Shown here: in pieces, positions 35,004 through 42,050 of the stretch | Position numbering within the stretch: the stretch's first letter is position 1 | Layout of the letters: every line of letters begins with the position of its first letter | Assembly (NCBI RefSeq): GCF_030295995.1 | Contig: NZ_AP027365.1 | Coordinates: forward strand, 1,240,001-1,304,000 | DNA: 64,000 nt | DNA from: Thalassotalea hakodatensis | GTDB lineage: Bacteria > Pseudomonadota > Gammaproteobacteria > Enterobacterales > Alteromonadaceae | Reading direction: 5' to 3' | Notes under the pieces: generated by a model | Databases searched by the model: none | What the model saw: only the letters and a program-made list of their open reading frames with translations | Told to the model about the DNA's origin: nothing | Position numbers and translations under genes: made by a program

Positions 35004-36424
35004 TACACAATAATGGTGAATGTAATCTTATCATCAGTACAAAGTGCTACTGAGATGTCAGCGTTAATTTTTTCACAATATGATTTTACGATAGCTAAAC
35101 CTAAGCCATAGCGCTGTGTTGAAGTTCGAGATGAGTCTTTTTGCCATAGAGGTTCAAAAATCTGATTTAAATCACTTTCTTTAAGTGCCTGTTCATAGTT
35201 ATTTGTAATTTCGATCAATACTTTATTATCGGGTGCACATTTCATGTCAATGCTAATAGGAGAGTTCGCTGGGCTGTAAAATAAAGCATTGTTTACCAAG
35301 TTAGACAATATGGTTTCTAGTGCTATGTCATTAGTGATAACAAGTGGGAGAGCTTCTGGTGATGAAACTAGTATTTTTCTGCCGTCTTTATTTTCACGGC
35401 TTATGATTTCTTCAAAAAGCGTGAAAATATTAATATCTGTTTTTTCTAATGCTGCATTATTACTACTTTTTTGCAAAAGCAGAATCCCATTAACGATATT
35501 TTTCAATCGTGTTGATATGTCTTGGACATCATTCGTAAAATTATCTGTAATTTGTTTTTCGTGAGGGAACTTTAACGCTACCTCGCTTAAACTAAGAAGT
35601 TCTGCAATCGGGGTCTTTAGTTCATGAGCGATATCAGATGTCACTCTTTTTTCACGTGTATATAGCGCCTGATTTTCTTCAATAAACTGGTTTACTCCTT
35701 TCGCAATTGGTATTAACTCTAAGGGCAATTCGTCAGTAGCGATTTCTCGTTTTTCAGAATTAAGATTTACTTGGCTAAGTTCAGTATTAAATTTAACAAT
35801 GGGTTGAAGGGTTCTCTCTACTACGTTAAAGACTATTTTTTTCACTGCAAACACAGCGGTGATCGAGGTAATTACAAAAATAATGTCAACAAACCAAAGT
35901 ATATGATTTAGTTCTTCTTTACTCAGCGCATAAGCAAACTCCATTGGTTTTTGTGTTTTCGCAAACTCTTCTCTACTAATACTTAGCTCTTCTCTTAAAT
36001 CAGAATCGATTTGCGGTAAAAATTTTGTGAATAACACTCTCCCGGCACGCCCATCGGGGAGTGTAATATCTTTAAAGACGAATTCGTTTAATTTTACTGA
36101 ATATTTAGGAAGGTCTTTTACCTCAAAAAATTCTAGCGTATCGGAACGTTCAAACACTTTATTGTTATACCAAAGCTGGAAATACTCAGGGTTTTCTTTG
36201 CCTTCAAACTCAGGCATGAATTCACCAGCAAACTCAAAGTCAACTTCTGTTTCATCTTCTTCAACTAAAGTTTCAAGTAGTCCGACTTTATTCTTCATTG
36301 CGCGGTCAAACTCGCTGCTAATCCAAGTGTCAACGCTGATGTCGGTAGCAAGTAAAATAGCTACTAGGAGAAGCGAAATTGAGAGTGATAAATATAGACT
36401 GAGCTTTTTCTTGATTGAATTCAC
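35003..36424 (-). CDS. Sensor histidine kinase of a PmrB/CarS-like two-component system
   Basis: A 473-residue inner-membrane kinase. Membrane helices at about 9-27 and 175-195 flank a periplasmic domain whose residues 55-80 are very rich in Glu/Asp (EEDETEVDFEF, then EFMPEFEGKENPE). Phospho-acceptor His267 lies in SDIAHELKTP. The N box LSNLVNNALFYSP and G box YGLGLAIVKSY complete the ATPase. Acidic periplasmic patches in PhoQ and PmrB respond to divalent cations, Fe(III) or cationic peptides; a like role is inferred. Start is GTG overlapping the regulator stop (TAGTG). It should phosphorylate the regulator encoded upstream. Confidence 0.92.
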   Translation of the reverse strand: MNSIKKKLSLYLSLSISLLLVAILLATDISVDTWISSEFDRAMKNKVGLLETLVEEDETEVDFEFAGEFMPEFEGKENPEYFQLWYNNKVFERSDTLEFFEVKDLPKYSVKLNEFVFKDITLPDGRAGRVLFTKFLPQIDSDLREELSISREEFAKTQKPMEFAYALSKEELNHILWFVDIIFVITSITAVFAVKKIVFNVVERTLQPIVKFNTELSQVNLNSEKREIATDELPLELIPIAKGVNQFIEENQALYTREKRVTSDIAHELKTPIAELLSLSEVALKFPHEKQITDNFTNDVQDISTRLKNIVNGILLLQKSSNNAALEKTDINIFTLFEEIISRENKDGRKILVSSPEALPLVITNDIALETILSNLVNNALFYSPANSPISIDMKCAPDNKVLIEITNNYEQALKESDLNQIFEPLWQKDSSRTSTQRYGLGLAIVKSYCEKINADISVALCTDDKITFTIIV

Positions 36425-37110
36425 TAATTGTTCTCTACAAAATATCCAAAACCACGTTTTGTTTTAATTGGCAGGTCATAACCTAGGGCCTTTACTTTTT
36501 TTCTAGCAGTTGATAGATGTGCTTCAATGGAATTTTTAGCAACAGCATCATATTGACCTGCCAAGTACTCACTTAACTTTTCAGATGAAAGAACCTTTCC
36601 TTGGTTTGAAAATAAGCACTCAACAATTTTATATTCGTTTGGTGTTAGATTCGCGTCTATGCCTGCACATTGTAGTTGCTTTAAATGAAGATCTAATGAA
36701 AGTGGGCCTAAATTAATTTTACTATCATTGATATTTAGGCTTCCTCTGCGCATTAAACACAATAAGCGAACATGAAGTTCATCAAATGAAAAAGGTTTAG
36801 TCAGGTAATCATCTGCACCATTGAGTAGTCCTTCAACTTTATCCTCTGTTAAATCTCGTGCAGATAAAATAAGAACTCGAATGTCTTTTTTGGCTTGCCT
36901 TACGGCTTTTAGAATTGAGGTGCCATCAACAGACGGTAGCATTAAGTCTAACACCAATAGTGAATAATCACCTGAAAGAGCCATGCTTAAGCCTTCAGAG
37001 CCATCACCTGTATCATCAACGGTAAAGCCAAGATTGGATAAACCCACTCTTAAGCTTCGTCTTAATGATGTTGAGTCTTCTATGATTAGAACTTTCAAAG
37101 CAGTAGGCAC
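36424..37110 (-). CDS. OmpR-family response regulator (PmrA/CarR-like)
   Basis: A 228-residue regulator with receiver domain (acidic pair IIEDS, phospho-acceptor Asp near 55 in LVLDLMLPS, Lys near 105 in LTKPFSFDEL) and OmpR-type winged helix (LTPNEYKIVECLF ... KKVKALGYDLPIKTKRGFGYF). The GTG at 37110 gives MPTALKVLII; a TTG four codons later would give the classical MKVLIIED start with AGGTG 9 bases ahead, so the true start may be 37098. It leads an operon with the kinase and the DUF5916 gene. Three CTTAAG-like boxes in its own promoter suggest autoregulation. Confidence 0.92.
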   Translation of the reverse strand: MPTALKVLIIEDSTSLRRSLRVGLSNLGFTVDDTGDGSEGLSMALSGDYSLLVLDLMLPSVDGTSILKAVRQAKKDIRVLILSARDLTEDKVEGLLNGADDYLTKPFSFDELHVRLLCLMRRGSLNINDSKINLGPLSLDLHLKQLQCAGIDANLTPNEYKIVECLFSNQGKVLSSEKLSEYLAGQYDAVAKNSIEAHLSTARKKVKALGYDLPIKTKRGFGYFVENN

Positions 37111-37148
37111 CTAATAATGAAAAATACAAAGTATATTATCCTCCCAAT

Positions 37149-37187
37149 CTTAAGATTGGCTGAATTTACACTTAAGTTACCTTGATT
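37149..37187 (-). promoter_or_regulatory. 11-bp-periodic CTTAAG boxes in the response-regulator promoter
   Basis: CTTAAG (37149), CTGAAT (37160), CTTAAG (37171) and a weaker TTGATT (37182) start 11 bp apart, 34-78 bp upstream of the regulator. The first lies inside the palindrome CCAATCTTAAGATTGG. A TAATAT -10-like box lies between the boxes and the gene on the minus strand. Confidence 0.7.
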
Positions 37188-37454
37188 TCCTCCTCATGAT
37201 AGACAAAAGAGATTTGAAATTCACTGCGTAATCTCTCAAGGGGGCTTTTGAATAATTTCTAAACAATGTTCAATTTAGTTGCATTTTGATATTAATTAAT
37301 AGAAATCAGTATTAGAGACTATATAATAGCACCATTAGCAGCGGCGAGCTGCTTGTGATCATCTGAACAAAGTGGATTCACTCGTCATAATATTCTCCTT
37401 ATTTGTGTAAAGTAGAACAGCGTGGTGAGCTGTCATACTGCTAGCGGTATCAGT
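37188..37454. other. Divergent intergenic region
   Basis: Noncoding stretch between the two-component operon and the 119-aa plus-strand gene. It holds a TATAAT hexamer at 37322-37327, a GCAGC/GCTGC hairpin at about 37339-37353, and a 13-bp sequence at 37368-37380 that recurs ahead of the next gene. No further gene is seen. Confidence 0.4.
37368..37380 (+). repeat. 13-bp direct repeat, copy 1
   Basis: CAAAGTGGATTCA lies 75 bp before the 119-aa gene start; an identical copy at 37904-37916 lies 87 bp before the 382-aa gene. The similar placement suggests either a shared operator or a duplicated leader. Confidence 0.45.
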
Positions 37455-37814
37455 ATGTCATTCGAAAATGAACACCATCAATCTTTGGATAATATTAAGC
37501 GACAGGCTAAAAGGCTTGCTAAAACTATAGATATTCCTCTTACCGAAGCCCAATTTTTGCTTGCAAAATACATCTATCTTGAAAACTCTTTTGGCGATAT
37601 TAAAACGAAAATTAAGTGTGATGAGTCAACCGGAAGAATGTTTTTGACGAATGTATCGCCAAAATCAAATGAAGAAGTTCAATCTACATTTATAAATGAA
37701 TTTGGTGACTTATTAGTATCTATCCAAAATAGCCCTATGGTTACTCTTTATAACGGCTCTGCAAGAGAGTTATTAGTGAAGGTTTTTGGTGTTTCTGCTG
37801 ATAGTAAAATCTAA
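37455..37814 (+). CDS. Protein of unknown function sharing an N-terminal domain with the next gene
   Basis: A 119-residue protein starting at ATG 37455 (MSFENEHH); an in-frame upstream start at 37422 is less likely. Residues ~8-48 (IKRQAKRLAKTIDIPLTEAQFLLAKYIY) match a helical motif found at the start of the following protein and in various small accessory-genome proteins, where it precedes a GYxxW-like helix. The function of that domain is unknown. The rest shows no known motif. The gene lies in the accessory region to the right of the recombinase element. Confidence 0.55.
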   Translation: MSFENEHHQSLDNIKRQAKRLAKTIDIPLTEAQFLLAKYIYLENSFGDIKTKIKCDESTGRMFLTNVSPKSNEEVQSTFINEFGDLLVSIQNSPMVTLYNGSARELLVKVFGVSADSKI

Positions 37815-37903
37815 TACTTCCATTTTTAAAAATTGTTTATTAGGATAGACACTGGTTGACTGGACAGCCTGCATCTGCCAAATGCATTAATTGCATTTTA
37901 GGG

Positions 37904-37916
37904 CAAAGTGGATTCA
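37904..37916 (+). repeat. 13-bp direct repeat, copy 2
   Basis: Identical to 37368-37380 (CAAAGTGGATTCA) and similarly placed relative to its downstream gene. Confidence 0.45.
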
Positions 37917-38002
37917 TTCAGAAAATTTGTATTTACGTTAGTAGAACGAGCCTCGGCAGGTGTTCGTTTAACAACCTTTCTAACAGTGAGAGTAACGTGA
38001 GT

Positions 38003-39151
38003 ATGCCGAACAATAATTCAACTAAAAATATCTTTCTTCAAGCGAAAAGAGCATCAAAACTTCTCGACATTCCTTTAACAAAGGCAAAAGATCTAATCGC
38101 TAATTCTATCTACCAGTGCCACAACTACGAAGATTTATTAAACAAGCTTGCTAATAATAGTCTCAAAGCTTCTGTGTATCCATTTTGTAAAGTGCATCCA
38201 AATTCTGGAATTGATGCTCAAAGTCACATTGAAAAAAACTTAGATACGATAGCTAAACGCTTTAAAAAATTCTTGAATGTATCCGTCGAGAAGATTCCTT
38301 TATTTACTCTAATTTGGAGGATATTTGGTCTCCAAAACCAATCTAGCATTAATCAAGTATTCCCACACATTTCATTAGAAAATTGGCAACTTTATCCACC
38401 GTTGTCTTCTGAAGAAAACCCTACTTCATATTATGACATCAAAATTAATAATGTCCCCTTTAGGATCTTAGCAACGAGAATTATCACGTCTTGCATGTTC
38501 ACTGATAACAGCCTAAATGAACTATTGACATTAAAAAGTGAATTTTCAAAATTCAAATTCCCTCCAATAATGTGGAGTGATTGGAAACATTGGCAAGATA
38601 AAGCTTTGTTGTCTTTTAACTCTATTGGTCTAGGAAATGGACCACAACAGCCCATATTTGAAAAATTAGCAGAACCAAAATGTGATTTTCAAAAGACATT
38701 TCAAGATAGGCTTTATGAATCAATTTCTGCATTATCTGAAGAATTCGTTGGAACGAATATCCGGTATTGTGAATTTGATCAGCACATGTTTTATATCATT
38801 GGTTTTCCAATAAATAACGAAAGTAGTACGTTGGATTATCTTGATATATATCTTACAAATGAACACGTCAAAAATGGAAAATGCTTATTTAACTTTGAAG
38901 ATAATCTGCTCGCGTTAGAGTTATTTGAAATCAATAAAGACGGCGAGTTTGTGGGTGATGATGATGACTATTACAAAGCCCTTTCAAGTTCTTTACAACA
39001 GTTTGAAGAAGCGATGACAAAAAATATTGTAATTGACGGGAAACAATACGAGGCGTACATGCGGCCTTGTACACTTGCTGAATATGCAATATATAAAACC
39101 TCTGCAATAACATTAATTGATGACTTACATGATGAACAAAAAGCCGGATAG
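38003..39151 (+). CDS. Protein of unknown function (382 aa), paralogous N-terminus to the preceding gene
   Basis: I prefer ATG 38003 (MPNNNSTKN); a GTG two codons earlier (37997) and a far upstream TTG are alternatives. Residues ~6-45 (IFLQAKRASKLLDIPLTKAKDLIANSIY) repeat the motif of the 119-aa neighbour. The remaining ~330 residues are soluble, acidic near the C-terminus (a run of five Asp) and match nothing I know. Tandem placement, shared N-terminal domain and shared upstream repeat suggest duplication followed by divergence. Not recognised as a defence or toxin gene. Confidence 0.6.
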   Translation: MPNNNSTKNIFLQAKRASKLLDIPLTKAKDLIANSIYQCHNYEDLLNKLANNSLKASVYPFCKVHPNSGIDAQSHIEKNLDTIAKRFKKFLNVSVEKIPLFTLIWRIFGLQNQSSINQVFPHISLENWQLYPPLSSEENPTSYYDIKINNVPFRILATRIITSCMFTDNSLNELLTLKSEFSKFKFPPIMWSDWKHWQDKALLSFNSIGLGNGPQQPIFEKLAEPKCDFQKTFQDRLYESISALSEEFVGTNIRYCEFDQHMFYIIGFPINNESSTLDYLDIYLTNEHVKNGKCLFNFEDNLLALELFEINKDGEFVGDDDDYYKALSSSLQQFEEAMTKNIVIDGKQYEAYMRPCTLAEYAIYKTSAITLIDDLHDEQKAG

Positions 39152-39250
39152 GTTAAGATTTGGTTTCAATAGGAATTTAAGGCTAGCTTTTAATTTAAAC
39201 CAGCCGTTTAATAACTAAATTTCCTTGAAAATATTTTCGCCAAGTGATGC

Positions 39251-40162
39251 TTAAACTTTATTAATTTCGACGGTTAGGTGTGAAATTTCAGTGTTACTTT
39301 TAATGATTTTTTTGAAGTCGTCAGGGTCTTTATTTGATGACGTGGCGACAGAAATGATGGCGCTAAGGTGTTTACTTGATAGCTTCCAAATGTGTAAGTC
39401 TGTGACAACGGTTTTGCCATCATCTTCTATGCTGGCTACAATCTTGTTTTTAACTGATTCATTAGCTGATTTATCAAGAAGAATGTCACTACTTTCAGTT
39501 AGCAAGTTATACGCCCATTTCATTATGATTATTGCTCCTATTATACCCATCATCGCATCAGCCCATAACCAGTTAAAATATTTGCCAGAGAAGAGCGCTA
39601 CGATAGCAAAAAGAGACGTTAGAGTATCGGCAAGGACGTGAAAATAGGCTGCTTTCAAATTGTGATCATGATGATGAGTATGGTCATCATGCCCGTGATG
39701 ATGGTGGTGATTATCATGGAGGAGAAACGCCGAGACTACATTCACCAGAAGTCCAATAATTGCAACCGCGATGGCTTCATCGAAACGAATTGTTTGCGGT
39801 GAAAAAAGCCGCCCGACTGATTCAATTATCATCATCAAGGCTACCGCACCTAAAGCTACAGCACTTGCGAACCCGCCTAAAGTATTAACTTTACCCACAC
39901 CAAAAGAATACGCGCTGTTATTTTTGTGTTTTCTTGAGTACCAGTAAACAAAAATTGAAACAGCAAAAGCGGCGGAGTGAGTAAACATATGCCATCCGTC
40001 GGCTAGGAGCGCCATCGAGCCAAACCATACTCCAGCAACGATTTCTAGAATCATAGTTAGTGTCGTGATTGCAAAGACGATCGTCACTTTCTTTTCAGAA
40101 TGTTCAGCGTTAAATGCAAAATTATGTGAATGCGCCCACTTTTCGGTTGCTTGCTCTCGCAT
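39251..40162 (-). CDS. dmeF: CDF-family Co(II)/Ni(II) efflux transporter, DmeF type
   Basis: A 303-residue cation diffusion facilitator with six membrane helices and a C-terminal cytoplasmic domain. Metal-site helices show ALLADGWHMFTH (helix 2) and HVLADTLTSLFA (helix 5). Between helices 4 and 5 is a strongly His-rich loop (HHHHHGHDDHTHHHDH), typical of DmeF. The ATG at 40162 has GAGG about 9 bases ahead; a TTG at 40177 would add five residues. It is transcribed away from an RcnR/FrmR-type repressor gene across a shared operator, as in known dmeRF loci, and should export Co(II) or Ni(II) from the cytoplasm using protons. Confidence 0.9.
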   Translation of the reverse strand: MREQATEKWAHSHNFAFNAEHSEKKVTIVFAITTLTMILEIVAGVWFGSMALLADGWHMFTHSAAFAVSIFVYWYSRKHKNNSAYSFGVGKVNTLGGFASAVALGAVALMMIIESVGRLFSPQTIRFDEAIAVAIIGLLVNVVSAFLLHDNHHHHHGHDDHTHHHDHNLKAAYFHVLADTLTSLFAIVALFSGKYFNWLWADAMMGIIGAIIIMKWAYNLLTESSDILLDKSANESVKNKIVASIEDDGKTVVTDLHIWKLSSKHLSAIISVATSSNKDPDDFKKIIKSNTEISHLTVEINKV

Positions 40163-40190
40163 TGATGTGTTCCTCAATAAATATCGTGTT

Positions 40191-40212
40191 ATACTATACT
40201 CCCCTATAGTAT
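40191..40212. promoter_or_regulatory. Operator between dmeF and its repressor gene
   Basis: Perfect 8-bp arms ATACTATA and TATAGTAT surround CTCCCC, giving a C/G tract flanked by an inverted repeat, as in RcnR/DmeR-type sites. It lies 29 bp from the dmeF start and 19 bp from the repressor start, so one site could control both genes. Confidence 0.85.
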
Positions 40213-40230
40213 TTGAGGCAATTGGAAATT

Positions 40231-40506
40231 ATGGCGCACATACACGACGATAAAAATGCAATACTGGTTCGAATAAAGAAAATTCGTGGTCAAACTAATG
40301 CTATCGAGAAGGCTTTAGAAGACGGCTCTGATTGTGTTGCAGTCTTGCAGCAAGTAGCCGCAATTCGCGGTGCTGTTAACGGTTTGATGAATAAAGTACT
40401 AGAAGACCATATTAGACAGCATATAGGTCAGATTGACTTGACTAAAGAAGAGCGAGAAAGTGAAGTCGAGGCTCTGATTTCAATACTAAGCTCTTATTTA
40501 AAATAA
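40231..40506 (+). CDS. Metal-responsive repressor of the RcnR/FrmR (DUF156) family
   Basis: A 91-residue four-helix repressor starting at ATG 40231 (MAHIHDDKN); an upstream in-frame ATG at 40213 lies immediately beside the operator and is less likely. Family marks are RIKKIRGQTNAIEKAL, the metal-binding Cys in SDCVAVLQQVAAIRGAVNGL and EDHIRQHI with the His ligand. The N-terminal His residues (positions 3 and 5) fit a Ni/Co sensor rather than formaldehyde-sensing FrmR or CsoR. It should repress dmeF and itself and release DNA when metal binds. Confidence 0.9.
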   Translation: MAHIHDDKNAILVRIKKIRGQTNAIEKALEDGSDCVAVLQQVAAIRGAVNGLMNKVLEDHIRQHIGQIDLTKEERESEVEALISILSSYLK

Positions 40507-40601
40507 GTATATTTATCAGAATAAATGCTCTTTGATAAAATTCCTTTTACCAAAAATATGTGTGAGTCAGATAAGTTACTATTCAAAATATGGGTCTCTG
40601 T

Positions 40602-40629
40602 AAAAAAAACCGATTGCCAATCGGTTTTT
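40602..40629 (+). terminator. Intrinsic terminator before the BlaI-like gene
   Basis: ACCGATT/AATCGGT stem with GCC loop, A-run before and five T after, so it can work in both directions. A near-identical 26-bp sequence recurs inside czcC at 42081-42107. Confidence 0.8.
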
Positions 40630-40670
40630 GTTGTGTCACCATGCTGCTAATGAAAATAAGAGTATGATTT

Positions 40671-41054
40671 ATGCAGTTAGGTGAGTTAGAAAAGTTAGTT
40701 CTTCAGTATTTGTGGAACAAAAAAGAAGCTGATGCGAAACAAGTTCATAGTGTACTTGGCGTTACGCGCGGTATCTCGCTAAATACCATTCAAAGTACAC
40801 TAGATAGATTGTTTAAGAAGGAGTTACTTAGTCGTAGTAAGCAAGGTCATGCTTATTGTTATCGCGCTAAAGTAGATCGTGAAAGCCTAATCGCGCAATT
40901 AATTGCGAATGTTACCAGTGATTTTGTTGAAGATGGTGAGAATAGTTTAATCGCAGCCTTTAGTTCTGCATCATCACAATTAGATGATAATCAACTCGAT
41001 AAACTTGAAAGCCTAATCGAAGAACAAAGAAAACTTAGAAAGGGTCAACAATAA
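40671..41054 (+). CDS. BlaI/MecI/CopY-family repressor
   Basis: A 127-residue winged-helix repressor: LGELEKLVLQYLWNKKEADAKQVH, then ISLNTIQSTLDRLFKKELLSR, with a C-terminal dimerisation helix. Relatives control beta-lactamase genes or copper pumps and are inactivated by proteolysis or by metal. The M56 protease gene starts 2 bp after its stop and czcCBA follows, so here the pair most likely controls heavy-metal efflux. No BlaI-type TACA-N-TGTA operator was noticed nearby. Confidence 0.88.
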   Translation: MQLGELEKLVLQYLWNKKEADAKQVHSVLGVTRGISLNTIQSTLDRLFKKELLSRSKQGHAYCYRAKVDRESLIAQLIANVTSDFVEDGENSLIAAFSSASSQLDDNQLDKLESLIEEQRKLRKGQQ

Positions 41055-41056
41055 CA

Positions 41057-42037
41057 ATGATCATTGGAGATTTAGCAATTGCATTAAACTTAATGAGTGT
41101 CGCTGTGTTGGCATTTATTATTTGTATTGTATTTATCAGTGCTATCGCTAAGTTATTTATTTCGAACCTAGACAACATAACATTTACTGTGCGTAAATTA
41201 TCTTTATGGCTTTTAATTACCGCCCCGTGGTGGGTTGCTACGTTATGCACTGCTTTGTTCTGGCCTCGCCAAAGTAATGGCGTTTATTTATCATGGTTAG
41301 AAGAATTTGCCCATTGGCACCATATCGATATTTTTAATTTTTTCAGTTGGCATGCAATCACGTTAATGTTTGCATCTATTTTCGTCGTTAAGATATGTAC
41401 TTCGGTCATTTATCGAAAGAAAAAACAGTCTGCCTCTTTGTCTAATCTTCTCGACTTTGCACAAGACAAAAAAATACAGGGGCAAGATTGCAGCGACTAT
41501 TTTACATTGTCAGTATCAACTCCTATCGCATTTACTTCAGGTTTTTTATCGCCCAAAATATACATCTCAACGGGGTTACAAGAACAAGTTAGCGAACAAG
41601 AATTAGCAATTATCTTAGAACATGAGGCTGCTCATGTGACCGCACGAGACCCTCTTTTTAAGGTGATTTTTTCGGTGTTTACTGGTTTCTTCCCGTCAAA
41701 CATAAAGCGTCAACTACTAGAGAAATATACCTTATTAACTGAACAACTTGCCGACAGTAAAGTCGCCAGTCAATACGACAACCTAGATGTTGCGCAAGCC
41801 TTATTAAACGTTGCTCGTATGCAACGAAATATAACAAATCATCCTATCGGTGCGAGCATAAGCCATTTTGGCTACGATCAGACTCACACTCGTGTACAAA
41901 GCCTTATTGAGCCAATAACTTCGACTCCACGTGTTCTTCTGCTGACAACAGTAGTACTTACTATTTTTATGCCACTGCTTACCGCCTCATCCGTCGATAG
42001 CTTCCATCATTTCATTGAAACTATATTCAATCACTAA
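41057..42037 (+). CDS. M56-family (BlaR1-like) membrane metallopeptidase
   Basis: A 326-residue membrane protein with helices at about 5-37, 48-70, 95-115 and 296-316. The zinc motif HEAAH (about 188, in IILEHEAAHVTARD) places it in peptidase family M56. BlaR1 cleaves the repressor BlaI after binding a beta-lactam through a C-terminal sensor domain; that domain is absent here because the protein ends after the last helix. It may instead sense metal or envelope stress and cleave the adjacent repressor. It is followed 13 bp later by czcC. Confidence 0.85.
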   Translation: MIIGDLAIALNLMSVAVLAFIICIVFISAIAKLFISNLDNITFTVRKLSLWLLITAPWWVATLCTALFWPRQSNGVYLSWLEEFAHWHHIDIFNFFSWHAITLMFASIFVVKICTSVIYRKKKQSASLSNLLDFAQDKKIQGQDCSDYFTLSVSTPIAFTSGFLSPKIYISTGLQEQVSEQELAIILEHEAAHVTARDPLFKVIFSVFTGFFPSNIKRQLLEKYTLLTEQLADSKVASQYDNLDVAQALLNVARMQRNITNHPIGASISHFGYDQTHTRVQSLIEPITSTPRVLLLTTVVLTIFMPLLTASSVDSFHHFIETIFNH

Positions 42038-42050
42038 TTAAGGACTAGAA

